NCBI GenBank assembly: GCA_039201605.1
Contig: JBCCRO010000013.1
Span: 82,612-146,611 of the forward strand
DNA from: CADEDH01 sp039201605
GTDB taxonomy: Bacteria > Actinomycetota > Acidimicrobiia > Acidimicrobiales > SZUA-35
Direction: 5' to 3'
DNA length: 64,000 nt
This document shows positions 8,935-17,356 of the stretch, piece after piece. Position 1 is the stretch's first letter. Each line of letters starts with the position of its first letter. The notes beneath the pieces were generated by a model. That model did no database searches. It was not told the DNA's origin and saw only the letters and a program-made list of their open reading frames with translations. Position numbers and translations under genes: made by a program.

Positions 8935-10544
8935 CGGACGCCCACCAGGCGCTGGATCGAGCCGAGCGGACCGGTGGCGGCGCCCCGCAGGTCGGTGTCG
9001 ACGGCGTTGGCGGCGTTGCGCCCGGCGGCGCCGAACACCCCGGCCCCGGGGAAGGTTGCGGCCCCGGACAGGTAGAGCCCCTCGACCGGTGTGCGGTACC
9101 GGGTCAGCTCCCGCTGGCGGCCGACCAGGGCGGCCAGCGGCGATCCGGCGTAGGCCGGCGTGTGGCCGCGGTGCATGGCGAACTCCCGCTCGTAGCGATC
9201 GGGGGTCATCGCCCGCCAGGCGGTCACGCTGTCCCGCGCCCCCGGCTCGGCCAGGCCGGCCCACAGGCCGAGCCACCGTTCCGGCTCCGACGAGTCGGGC
9301 CAGCCGCCCTGGAGGGCATAGGGCGTGAACAGGATCTCCAGGCTCAGCACGTGCGAACCCTCGGCGGTGACCATCGACGGGTCGACGGCCGAGGGCACGT
9401 TCATCAGGATCGACGGCCGCTCGGCCACCCGACCTTCGGTGCGCCCCCGATGGGCGTCGGCCAGTTCCTCGGGGGTGGGCGAGACGATCGTCGTGGGCCC
9501 GACGAGGTCGAGCTCGGCGGCCGCCCCGACGGCGTAGCGGTACCGTGGCGCCTCGGTGAGCACGGCGTCGATCTTGGACTCGTAGCCGTCGAAGATCGGC
9601 CGGTCCCGCCACTGCTGGACCAGATCCCGGGCGGCGGGCGGCACCTCGCCGATCCAGTCGACGAACACGCGCTGGGGGTCGCACGCCGCCACCACCACCG
9701 GGGCCCGAAGCGTCTCGCCGCCCCGCAGGGCCACACCGACGGCCCGCCCGTCGTCGAGCAACAGCCTCTCGACCCACTCGCCGCATCGCACCTGGCCGCC
9801 TGCGGCCTCGAAGCTGGCCCGGACGGCGTCGGTGAGGGCTCCGCTCCCACCGGCCGGTCGGCCCGAGCGCACCAGGTGGCGCACGGCGTAGACGGCGGCG
9901 GCCAGCCCGGTGCCGGGGGTGGATGGTGGGATGCCCCACACGCTGGGGCCGATGCCGACCGCCGGCATCCACATCCGCCAGTCATCGAAGTAATCGGTCA
10001 GGACGTCCTCGGCCGAGCGCTTGGCCCACGACAGAAGACGGGCGGCGCCCGCTCCCCGCAGCTTGGCCGCGGCCAGGAGCATCCGATGGGACTGGGGCAA
10101 CGTCGTGGCCATCTCCACCACGAGTGAGGCCACCGGCAGAGCGTCGTCGAGGTAGCGGCGGTAGGCGTCGACCTGGCCCGGCATCGATCGGCTGAGCAGG
10201 TCGAGATGGTCGTCGACATCGTGGAGGAACACCCACGGCTCGTGGTCGTCGTAGAAGGCGGCGATCAGGCCGGGGTCGGGCTCGATGTAGCGCAGGCCGT
10301 GCCCGGCCAGGTCGAGCTCGTCCATCACCGGCAGGGCCCGGATCATCGTGTGATCGCAGTTGCAGATGTTGAACCGGGCTCCCAGGTCCTCGACGGTGGA
10401 CGCACAGCCGCCGACCTCATCACGGGCCTCGACCAGCAGCACGTCGTGGCCGGCCCGGGCCAGGTAGGCGGCGCAGATCAGGCCGTTGTGGCCCCCGCCG
10501 ACCACGAGCACATCGGCGTCTTTGCCGCTTCGGTTCACGGTCAT
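8931..10544 (-). CDS. FAD-dependent oxidoreductase (phytoene desaturase / PYROXD2-like)
   Basis: A 537-residue flavoprotein with an N-terminal dinucleotide-binding fold (VLVVGGGHNGLICAAYLARA, then LLVEARDEVGGCAST) and the C-terminal FAD segment GLYLSGAATFPGAGVFGAAG. The layout matches the CrtI-like/PYROXD2 group. ATG 10544 is preceded by AAGGGAG, but at a short distance; an in-frame GTG at 10580 would add 12 residues. The 4-bp overlap with the deaminase-like gene downstream suggests a joint catabolic pathway. No carotenoid genes are nearby, so carotenoid desaturation is unlikely and an unknown substrate is favoured. Confidence 0.82.
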   Translation of the reverse strand: MTVNRSGKDADVLVVGGGHNGLICAAYLARAGHDVLLVEARDEVGGCASTVEDLGARFNICNCDHTMIRALPVMDELDLAGHGLRYIEPDPGLIAAFYDDHEPWVFLHDVDDHLDLLSRSMPGQVDAYRRYLDDALPVASLVVEMATTLPQSHRMLLAAAKLRGAGAARLLSWAKRSAEDVLTDYFDDWRMWMPAVGIGPSVWGIPPSTPGTGLAAAVYAVRHLVRSGRPAGGSGALTDAVRASFEAAGGQVRCGEWVERLLLDDGRAVGVALRGGETLRAPVVVAACDPQRVFVDWIGEVPPAARDLVQQWRDRPIFDGYESKIDAVLTEAPRYRYAVGAAAELDLVGPTTIVSPTPEELADAHRGRTEGRVAERPSILMNVPSAVDPSMVTAEGSHVLSLEILFTPYALQGGWPDSSEPERWLGLWAGLAEPGARDSVTAWRAMTPDRYEREFAMHRGHTPAYAGSPLAALVGRQRELTRYRTPVEGLYLSGAATFPGAGVFGAAGRNAANAVDTDLRGAATGPLGSIQRLVGVR

Positions 10545-10895
10545 CGCTCCCTTCACTACGCGATCGTTCGATTCTGTCACTCAATCGAGGGGCGAGGCGT
10601 CCCGCGTGACGAGAACCACCGGACGCCGCAATGCCCCCGGCCAGGTCGCTCCGTCGGCTCACCTGGCGGGAACGGTCTGTGCCCGATTCCTGCGACGGCT
10701 CCAGGGTCGTGGCCCGACGCCCTCCCGCGTCGGAGCGACAGCCCGGAGCGACAGCCCGATCGGCCTGGCGACGTTGTCCGCCGCGACGCGAAGTTGTCGA
10801 CCGATGCCACCTCTCCCGCTCCGCCGCCGACGCCGAACGCCTGTCGCCGAACGTCGACCAGCGACCTCCGGCGGGGCGGTCGGTTCGGCACCGGC
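10545..10895. other. 351-bp intergenic stretch with a short direct repeat
   Basis: I see no convincing gene here. The open frames are Arg/Pro/Ser-rich in a way typical of chance frames in GC-rich DNA. It contains a directly repeated ggagcgacagccc (two copies, about 10733-10760). It lies between the end of a CoA-transferase gene and the start of the FAD oxidoreductase gene, so it should hold the promoter of the latter, but I could not identify one. Confidence 0.5.
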
Positions 10896-12089
10896 CTAGA
10901 TCGAACCGGCGTCTCGCAGAGCGGAGATCTCCTCCCACCCGAAGCCGTGTTCGAGCAGCACCTCCTCGGTGTGCTGACCGAGCTCGGCCACCTCCGTCCC
11001 CCACCGGGTCGGGGTGTCGGACAGGGCGATGGGCGAGCCGACCATCATCATCGAACCCCAGTCGTCATGCTCCACCTCGACCAGGTACCGGTTGGCCGTC
11101 ATCTGGGGGTCGGCGGCGACCTGGTCGTGGGTCCGCACCGGGGCGAAGCGCTGCTCCTCGGCCGCCAACCGCTCGCTCCACTCGTCGGTAGTGCGGCTGC
11201 TGAAGATACCGGTGAACACCTCCCGGAGCTCGGCCCGGATCTCCGGGGTGCTGAAGTAGCTGCCGAACCGGGGGTTGTCGGCCAGATCGGGGCGCTCGAC
11301 GGCCCGGAGCATGCCCGGCCACAGGTGCTCGGGGCAGCCGGCCATGGCCAGGTAGCCGTCGGCGGTAGGGAAGATCCCGTAGAGCGCGTTGACCAGCGGG
11401 TGGCCGCCGTTGGAGCGACCGGTCATCTCACCGGTCATGAAGTACTGGGTGTACTCGGTGGCCTGGAGCCAGATCTGAGCCCCGACCAGGGACACGTCGA
11501 CCCGCTGGCCCCTGCCTGTCCGCTCCCGGGCGTAGAGGGCGGCCGTGATCCCGATCGTCATGTTGAGCGAGCCGCAGTGGTCGGCCATCAGCGCCCCGAC
11601 CGGGGTCATGGGCCCGCCGTCGTCACCGGTGGTGGAGATGGCGCCCCCGTAGGCCTGGCCTACCATGTCGGCCCCCTCCCGCTGGGCGTCGGGCCCCTCG
11701 GGGCCGACGAAGGAGCCGGCGGCCCAGATGATGCGCTGATTGACGGCCGACAGATCGTCGTAGCCGAGACCCCAGCCTTCGAGGGTCCCGGGTTGGAAGT
11801 TGGATATCACCACGTCGGCGTCGGCCACCAGGCGCTTCAGCACCCCCTTGCCCTCCTCGGTCCGCAGGTCGACGGTGATCGACCGCTTCCCCCGGTTGCA
11901 GGCGACGAACACCGCGGTGTGGCCCCCGCGTTCGGGTATGGCCGCCACGTGTCGGCCGACATCGCCGACCTCGGGTAACTCGACCTTGATCACGTCGGCG
12001 CCGAGCGAGTGAAGCAGGGCCGCCGATTGCGGCCCCTGCACCAGGGTCGACAAATCGAGAATCCGTACGCCATCGAGAGCTCCGGCCAT
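10896..12089 (-). CDS. CaiB/BaiF family III CoA-transferase
   Basis: A 397-residue family III CoA-transferase, which moves CoA between carboxylic acids through an aspartyl intermediate. Family landmarks: VRILDLSTLVQGPQSAALL at the start, LGADVIKVELPE, NRGKRSITVDL near residue 70, VISNFQPGTLEGWGLGYDDL, and ALMADHCGSLNMTIGITAAL, with Asp at the catalytic position (about residue 170), followed by RTGRGQRVDVSL. Length is normal for a single-domain member. It is the only gene of the island's left part on the minus strand. The acyl partners are unknown. Confidence 0.9.
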   Translation of the reverse strand: MAGALDGVRILDLSTLVQGPQSAALLHSLGADVIKVELPEVGDVGRHVAAIPERGGHTAVFVACNRGKRSITVDLRTEEGKGVLKRLVADADVVISNFQPGTLEGWGLGYDDLSAVNQRIIWAAGSFVGPEGPDAQREGADMVGQAYGGAISTTGDDGGPMTPVGALMADHCGSLNMTIGITAALYARERTGRGQRVDVSLVGAQIWLQATEYTQYFMTGEMTGRSNGGHPLVNALYGIFPTADGYLAMAGCPEHLWPGMLRAVERPDLADNPRFGSYFSTPEIRAELREVFTGIFSSRTTDEWSERLAAEEQRFAPVRTHDQVAADPQMTANRYLVEVEHDDWGSMMMVGSPIALSDTPTRWGTEVAELGQHTEEVLLEHGFGWEEISALRDAGSI

Positions 12090-12264
12090 CGAGGTCCCCT
12101 TCCACAGTCGGCTCTGGTCGGCTCACGCTAGTCAACGTCGACCGGCCGGGGCGAGTGCGTCCCACCGGTCCTACCTGGCGAACGGGCTGCCGGGCCGAGT
12201 AACTTCGGTGACCCACGACGACAGGACGCCCGGTGGTCGGGCGTTGGCGTGAAGGAGAGAAGCG

Positions 12265-12510
12265 GTGGCGACCAAGCCCGGGGAAAAGGTCAAGTTCGAG
12301 GACTTCGGCGTGGAGATCATGGTCACCAAGGGCGGCGACGGTGAGATCACGGCCTCCGCCGGCGGCGATGGGCTCAAGGTGGGCAAGCGCTACGAGTGCG
12401 AGACCACCGGCATCCAGGTGCTGGTGACCAAGCCGGGCGACGCCACCCTCCTGTGCGGCGGCTCGCCCATGGCGCTGCAGGAGCCCAAGAAGACCAAGTC
12501 GGCCGACTGA
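12265..12510 (+). CDS. Small tandem-repeat protein, degenerate desulforedoxin-like
   Basis: An 81-residue protein with a GTG start and a clear GAAGGAGA ribosome site. It contains two roughly 30-residue repeats aligned on VEIMVTKGGDGEI (16-28) and IQVLVTKPGDATL (50-62). The second repeat reads like the desulforedoxin iron site (YxCxxCGxxVxV...LxCCGxPM), but only Cys45 and Cys64 remain; the partner positions are Thr48 and Gly65. The first repeat has no Cys at all. It therefore keeps the likely fold with only half, or none, of the metal ligands. It lies 5 bp ahead of an enoyl-CoA hydratase gene, so it may be part of that operon. Function unknown. Confidence 0.72.
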   Translation: MATKPGEKVKFEDFGVEIMVTKGGDGEITASAGGDGLKVGKRYECETTGIQVLVTKPGDATLLCGGSPMALQEPKKTKSAD

Positions 12511-12515
12511 GCCCT

Positions 12516-13262
12516 TTGGCCGAGCACGAGGACTCCGGCGTCGTCACGACCGACGACCACGGCGGCACCGTTCGGCACCTCACCCTCCCTGGAGGACCAC
12601 TCGCCGAGGCGACGGCCCGGCGACTGGTGACGATCGTCGACCACCTGGCCGAGGACCGCGCCGTTCGGGTGGTCACCCTGTCGAGTCGGCGCGTCCCCTT
12701 CTGCCCGGGGCCGGCCCCCGGCTTCGAACCGCTCTCGATCGACCCCGACCCGGCGGCGGCGGTGGCCCGCCTACGCGTACCGGTGGTGGTCGCCGTCGAG
12801 GGCGCCTGCCACTCGGTCGGCCTCGAGTTGGTGTTGGCCGCCGACGTCCGCCTGTGTTCGACCGACGCCACCTTCGCCCTCCCCGACGTGGCCGACGGTC
12901 GGCTGCCGTGCTGGGGCGGCACCCAGCGACTGGCCCGGGCCGTCCGCCCGGCCGAGGCCACCTCGATGCTCCTTCTCGGGACCGAGCTCGACGCCGAGCG
13001 GGCGACCGCCCTCGGCCTCGTGCACCAGGTCGTCGACGACCCGTCGGCCGCCCTGACCGCCACGGCGCAGACCCTGGCCACCCGGGGCCCGCTGGCCCTG
13101 GAGATGGCCAAGGAGGCCGTCCACCGCGGGGCCGAGCTGCCCCTCCGGGACGGCCTCCGCCTCGAGGGCGACCTCAACCACCAGCTGGCCGCCACCGAGG
13201 ACCGGGCCGAGGGGCTCCAGGCCTTCTTCGACAAGCGACCACCCGACTTCGCCGGGCGATGA
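12516..13262 (+). CDS. Enoyl-CoA hydratase/isomerase-like protein
   Basis: A 248-residue crotonase-fold protein. It has VVVAVEGACHSVGLELVLAAD in the oxyanion-hole region and RLPCWGGTQRLARAV, the usual GGTQRL segment. The usual first catalytic Glu (PE motif) is replaced by Asp (ALPDVADG), so hydration may be weak or the reaction different. The only plausible start is TTG 12516, 5 bp after the preceding gene; upstream codons give no family-like sequence. The stop overlaps the next start by 4 bp (ATGA). It probably acts on an acyl-CoA made by the neighbouring ligase or CoA-transferases. Confidence 0.8.
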   Translation: MAEHEDSGVVTTDDHGGTVRHLTLPGGPLAEATARRLVTIVDHLAEDRAVRVVTLSSRRVPFCPGPAPGFEPLSIDPDPAAAVARLRVPVVVAVEGACHSVGLELVLAADVRLCSTDATFALPDVADGRLPCWGGTQRLARAVRPAEATSMLLLGTELDAERATALGLVHQVVDDPSAALTATAQTLATRGPLALEMAKEAVHRGAELPLRDGLRLEGDLNHQLAATEDRAEGLQAFFDKRPPDFAGR

Positions 13263-14407
13263 CGATCGACCGGTCGGCGGAGATCCTGGCCGAGCTGCCC
13301 CCGGGCGCCATCGATCGGCTGACGGCGGCGCTGGGCCGCGGCCGCCGGGCGGCCGGAGCCTCGACGCTCCACGGCGCCGCCCTCCGGGCCGAGGCCGTGC
13401 GGCACCTGCTCCTGCCGGTGACCGTCGACCCGGCGTGGCCCCACCCGACCCCGCCGGAGGTGGTCGGTGCCGGCGCCGTCCACGCCGACCTGATCGATGA
13501 CGACCGGGACACCTTCTCGCGCCTGCGGACAACGCTCGACGACGACGCCCGTACCGACGCCGAGACCGTGGCCGCTCGGGCCCAGTCGTGGCGCCTGCCG
13601 GTGACCCCCTACCGCCGACCCGATGATCCGGCGGCCCGGCTACTGCGCCGCGCCGCCCACGAGGCTGCGGCGGTGGTGGCGCCTGCGGGGGGCCACCCCG
13701 ATGGGCCGCCTCCCGCCACCGGGCGGCGTGGGCCGGCGCCGTCGCCGTCTCGCCGTCCCGGCGACACCCCGGTCGTGATCGACCTCACGGCGCTGTGGGC
13801 CGGCCCCCTGGCCACCGCTCTCCTGGCCGAGCACGGAGCGGCCGTGATCAAGGTCGACGCCGAGGTTCGACCCGATGGGCTCCGGGCGCGACCGGCGGTG
13901 TACGACGCCCTCAACCGGGCCAAGCGAATCGTCGATCTCGATCTGCGTCGAGACGGCGACCGGCAGCGCTTCGACGAGCTGTTGGCCCAGGCCGACCTGC
14001 TGATCGACTCCTTCTCCCGCCGGGTCCTGCCCAACCTTGGCTACGGACCAGCCGTGCTGGCCGAGCGCTTCCCCGATCTCGTGTCGATCGGGATCACCGC
14101 CTTCCCGCCCGACTGCCCCGAAGCCGACTGGGTGGCGTACGGACCGGGGGTCCACGCCGCCATCGGCGCCGCCCGGACCGTCGAGGGTCGGTGGCGACCG
14201 GCCCCCATCGCCTATCCCGACGCCCTGGCCGGCGGGGAGGCGTTCGCCGTGGCGGCTGCGGCGCTGGCCCGCCCGGTGCCGGGTCGGCGGTTCGAGGTGT
14301 CGCTGGCCGCCGCCGTCGCTCCCCTGGTCGCCGACGGTGGCCCGGGTACGGCACCGCCGGTCGTCGAGCGGTCGGCGCCCAGCCCGGGCCCGGTGGTGAC
14401 GTCGTGA
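13259..14407 (+). CDS. Truncated CaiB/BaiF-like CoA-transferase with an N-terminal extension
   Basis: A 382-residue protein. About 165 N-terminal residues (ending in a Pro/Arg-rich linker) match nothing I recognise; the rest begins with VVIDLTALWAGPLATALLAEH and contains AAVIKVDAE, NRAKRIVDLDL and LLIDSFSRRVLPNLGYG, the N-terminal half of a CaiB/BaiF domain. It ends soon after the core, so the small C-terminal domain of the family is missing. A catalytic Asp may be the one in PIAYPDALAGGEAFAVAAAALA. Start and stop both overlap neighbours by 4 bp, within a three-gene coupled set between two enoyl-CoA hydratases. Confidence 0.75.
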   Translation: MTIDRSAEILAELPPGAIDRLTAALGRGRRAAGASTLHGAALRAEAVRHLLLPVTVDPAWPHPTPPEVVGAGAVHADLIDDDRDTFSRLRTTLDDDARTDAETVAARAQSWRLPVTPYRRPDDPAARLLRRAAHEAAAVVAPAGGHPDGPPPATGRRGPAPSPSRRPGDTPVVIDLTALWAGPLATALLAEHGAAVIKVDAEVRPDGLRARPAVYDALNRAKRIVDLDLRRDGDRQRFDELLAQADLLIDSFSRRVLPNLGYGPAVLAERFPDLVSIGITAFPPDCPEADWVAYGPGVHAAIGAARTVEGRWRPAPIAYPDALAGGEAFAVAAAALARPVPGRRFEVSLAAAVAPLVADGGPGTAPPVVERSAPSPGPVVTS

Positions 14408-15129
14408 ACGAACCGGTCGATCTCGTATTCGACGGCCCGGTCGCCGTCGTCACGCTCAACAACCCGCCACTCAACATCTTCAACCTGGCCATGCGGGACG
14501 AACTCATCGGCGCCTTCACCGCCATCGACGACGTGACCGAGGTACGAGCGGCCGTCCTTCGCAGCGAGGGTCGACACTTCAGCGCCGGAGCCGACCTGTC
14601 CGAGTTCGGCTCGGCGTCGTCGATCTTCGAGGGCCGACGGATCCGCTGGGATCGCGACCCCTGGGGCCTCCTGTGGGACCTGCGGGTGCCGATCGTGGCC
14701 GCCATCACCGGCACGGCCCTGGGGTCGGGGTTGGAGATGTCGCTGCTGTGCGACCTTCGAGTGGCGGCCCCCGACGCCGTGCTCGGCCTGCCCGAGACCA
14801 AGCTGGGAATGTTGCCGGCCGCCGGGGGCACCCAGAGCCTCACCCGGGCCGTCGGGCCCGCCGCCGCCCTCCCCCACGTGGCCTTGGCCGACCCGGTGAC
14901 GGGCGTCGAGGCGGCACGGCGGGGGCTCGTCCACGAGGTGGCCGACGACCCCGATGGGCGGGCCCGTGGCCTGGCCCACAGGCTTGCCGGGCTCGACCCG
15001 GTGGTGGTGGCGGCCGCTCGACGGGCCCTGCGGGCCGCCGGCGATCTACCGCTCGAGCAGGGCCTCGACGTGGAGGCCGGCCTCGCCGCCGCCGCTCAGC
15101 GGGCGGCCCAGCCCCCGTCGATCGGATAG
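14404..15129 (+). CDS. Enoyl-CoA hydratase/isomerase family protein
   Basis: A 241-residue crotonase-fold enzyme. It begins with VAVVTLNNPPLNIFNLAM, has EGRHFSAGADLSEFG (first oxyanion-hole element, near residue 60), TALGSGLEMSLLCDLRVA (second element) and GLPETKLGMLPAAGGTQSL, with the first catalytic Glu conserved. The second Glu of classical hydratases is not evident, so isomerase or hydrolase chemistry is possible. The GTG start overlaps the previous stop (GTGA). Its last 34 bp overlap the end of the convergent SDR gene, both in good coding frames. Confidence 0.88.
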   Translation: MNEPVDLVFDGPVAVVTLNNPPLNIFNLAMRDELIGAFTAIDDVTEVRAAVLRSEGRHFSAGADLSEFGSASSIFEGRRIRWDRDPWGLLWDLRVPIVAAITGTALGSGLEMSLLCDLRVAAPDAVLGLPETKLGMLPAAGGTQSLTRAVGPAAALPHVALADPVTGVEAARRGLVHEVADDPDGRARGLAHRLAGLDPVVVAAARRALRAAGDLPLEQGLDVEAGLAAAAQRAAQPPSIG

Positions 15130-15869
15130 ATCCCCCCGGTGATGAAGGCGGCCTCGGACGAGGCGAGGAAGGCCATCAGAGCCGCCACCTCCTCGGGCGT
15201 GCCGTAGCGGCCGAGCGGGATGTTGGCCGCGGCCGCCTTGCGCAGGGCCTCGGGATCCTCCGGTGACAGCCCCTCCTCGAGGGCTCGCATCATCCGGGTG
15301 TCGATCGGAGCCGGGCAGACGGCGTTGACCCGGACCCCGCCCGGCGCCAGCTCCACCGCCGCCGTCTTGGTCATGCCGACCACGGCGTGCTTGCTTGCGC
15401 CGTAGGCCAGGAGGTTCGGCGTGCCGGCCAGGCCGGCGACCGACGAGACGTTGACGATGGCGCCCCCGTCGCCCTGGCGCAGCGCATCGGCGGCGTGACG
15501 CATACCGAGCCACACCCCCTTCACGTTCACCGCCAGCACCCGGTCGAACTCGTCCTCCGGATACTGGTCGACGGGGGCGAAGGCGCCCTCGATGCCGGCG
15601 TTGTTGATCAGCACGTCGAGCCGCCCGAAGCGCTCCATCGTCGTCTCGACGAAGGCCGCCACCTGGTCGCTGTCGGTCACGTCGGCGTTGACCACCACCG
15701 CCGAACCGTCGGCCTCGCCGATGAGGTTGGCGGTCTCCTGCACGTCGAAGCCGGGCAGATCGACGCACACGACGGTGGCCCCTTCGTCGGCCAACCGACG
15801 GGCGGTGGCTCTGCCGATCCCACCGCCGGCGCCGGTTGTGATCGCCACCTGGTCGGAGAATCGGGTCAT
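15096..15869 (-). CDS. SDR-family NAD(P)-dependent oxidoreductase
   Basis: A 257-residue classical short-chain dehydrogenase. Motifs: TTGAGGGIGRATARRL (cofactor loop), NADVTDSD, LINNAGIEGAF, catalytic Ser in NVSSVAGLAG, YGASK with catalytic Tyr and Lys, and CPAPIDTRMM. Asp after the second beta strand (VCVDLPG) suggests NAD preference. Candidate role: oxidation of a 3-hydroxyacyl-CoA or alcohol formed by the adjacent hydratases (inference). The coding end overlaps the convergent hydratase gene by 34 bp. Confidence 0.92.
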   Translation of the reverse strand: MTRFSDQVAITTGAGGGIGRATARRLADEGATVVCVDLPGFDVQETANLIGEADGSAVVVNADVTDSDQVAAFVETTMERFGRLDVLINNAGIEGAFAPVDQYPEDEFDRVLAVNVKGVWLGMRHAADALRQGDGGAIVNVSSVAGLAGTPNLLAYGASKHAVVGMTKTAAVELAPGGVRVNAVCPAPIDTRMMRALEEGLSPEDPEALRKAAAANIPLGRYGTPEEVAALMAFLASSEAAFITGGIYPIDGGWAAR

Positions 15870-15874
15870 GGGGC

Positions 15875-17170
15875 TTACTCCAGATCGAGGGCGTCGCTGA
15901 CGAGGGCGGCGATGGCCGACCGCTCGCTGCGGCTGAGGGTCACATGGGCGAACAGCTCGTGGCCCCGGAGCGAGGCGATCACCGAGGCGATGCCGTCCCG
16001 GCGGCCGACCCGCAGATTGTCGCGCTGGGCCACGTCGTGGGTGAGGATGGCCCGGCTGCCGGGACCGAGCCGACTGAGGGCGGTGAGCAGCACGCTTCGC
16101 TCGAGGTTCTGGGCCTCGTCGATGATGACGAACACATCGGTGAGCGTCCGACCCCGGATGTAGGTGAGGGGCAGCACCTCGATGAGTTCCTGCCTCTCGA
16201 TCTCCTCCCGGGCCACCGGGTTGGCGATCGCCTCCAGGGCGTCGCCGACGGCGTCGGTCCAGGGCCGCATCTTCTCCTCCTCGTTGCCGGGGAGGAAGCC
16301 GAGCTCCTGGCCGCCGACGGCGTAGAGGGGGCGGAAGATCATGATCTTGCGGTGGCTCTGGCGCTCGAGCACCGACTCGAGGCCGGCCGCGAGCGCGAGG
16401 ACCGACTTGCCGGTACCGGCCGGGCCGCCGATCGACACGATCCCGATCGACTCGTCGTCGAGGAGGTCGATGGCGATGCGCTGCTCGGCGTTGCGGCCCC
16501 GGATCCCGAACACGGTGCGATCGGATATCAGGCGGACCTTGCCGTCGGACTGCACTCGGCCGAGGGCCGACTGACCGGCGCCCTCGACGATCAACCCGGT
16601 GTTCACCGGGAAGTCGCGGGCTTCCTCCAGATCGGCCACGGTCTGCTTGTAGAGCCGGTCGACCACGTCGCCCGAGGTCGAGACCTCGACGATGCCGCGC
16701 CACTCCAGATCGGCCTCGATCTGATGGAGGTACTCCTCGGCGGCGATCCCCACCACCCCGGCCCGGAGGCGGAGCGGCAGGTCCTGGGTCACCAGCACCA
16801 CGTCGTTGCCCTCGCTCTGGAGGTTGAGGGCGACCATGAGGATCCGGTGGTCGTTGCCGTTGTCGCCCCGCATCGCCGACGGTACGAGTTCCTCGGACCG
16901 GTGGTTGAGCTCGACGCGGATGGTTCCACCCTCGTCGTTGATCGGGAACGGCTCGGTCAGGCCACCGTGCCTCTCACGCACCGCTTCGAGACGGCGGAGG
17001 ACGGTTCGGGCTGCCCACCCCAGATCGGGGTGATGACGCTTGGCTTCCAACTCGGTCAGAACGATGATCGGTAGGACCACGTCGTTGTCGCCGAACGCTC
17101 CCACTGCGGTGGGGGCACTCAGGAGTACCGAGGTGTCGAGTACGAAGACTTTTCGGTTTATGGGAGGCAC
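15875..17170 (-). CDS. PhoH-family ATPase with N-terminal PIN domain (PhoH2 type)
   Basis: A protein of about 431 residues. Residues 1-130 form a PIN nuclease domain (VFVLDTSVLLSAP, VLTELEAKR, NDHRILMVAL, VLVTQDLPLRL); residues 210-430 form the PhoH ATPase with Walker A GGPAGTGKSVLALAAG, Walker B VFVIIDEAQN and the motif GPGSRAILTHDVAQRDN. Actinobacterial PhoH2 proteins act as RNA helicase/RNase. Start codons GTG 17170 and TTG 17173 are adjacent, with no obvious Shine-Dalgarno, so GTG is preferred. It lies 5 bp upstream of the SDR gene, on the same strand, although the functions appear unrelated. Confidence 0.93.
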   Translation of the reverse strand: MPPINRKVFVLDTSVLLSAPTAVGAFGDNDVVLPIIVLTELEAKRHHPDLGWAARTVLRRLEAVRERHGGLTEPFPINDEGGTIRVELNHRSEELVPSAMRGDNGNDHRILMVALNLQSEGNDVVLVTQDLPLRLRAGVVGIAAEEYLHQIEADLEWRGIVEVSTSGDVVDRLYKQTVADLEEARDFPVNTGLIVEGAGQSALGRVQSDGKVRLISDRTVFGIRGRNAEQRIAIDLLDDESIGIVSIGGPAGTGKSVLALAAGLESVLERQSHRKIMIFRPLYAVGGQELGFLPGNEEEKMRPWTDAVGDALEAIANPVAREEIERQELIEVLPLTYIRGRTLTDVFVIIDEAQNLERSVLLTALSRLGPGSRAILTHDVAQRDNLRVGRRDGIASVIASLRGHELFAHVTLSRSERSAIAALVSDALDLE

Positions 17171-17356
17171 CAAGTTCTTGGATCGGCTGCTGTTGTCAGA
17201 AGTTCAGGACCGTCGGACCCGCCTTCGGCTGTCCCGCCGGTTGTTCCTGCGCCTGTCGACGCATGTTCCTGAACCGTCATCAGTATGGACCAGATGATCG
17301 CGGCGGGCTGACCACGAATCAAAATCGACGCTGTGACCAGGGCAAACCTCGACCGG

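Noticed and set aside
7666..9972. A single 768-residue minus-strand frame covering the deaminase and part of the FAD gene
   Set aside because: Only the part from ATG 8934 has family sequence; upstream the real gene is in another frame (8931-10544) with clear FAD motifs. The long frame is a by-product of high GC.
8931..10544. Phytoene desaturase making carotenoid or retinal for the rhodopsin
   Set aside because: The protein resembles the wider CrtI/PYROXD2 group and is translationally coupled to a deaminase-like gene, with no crtB, crtY or blh nearby. A carotenoid role is not supported.
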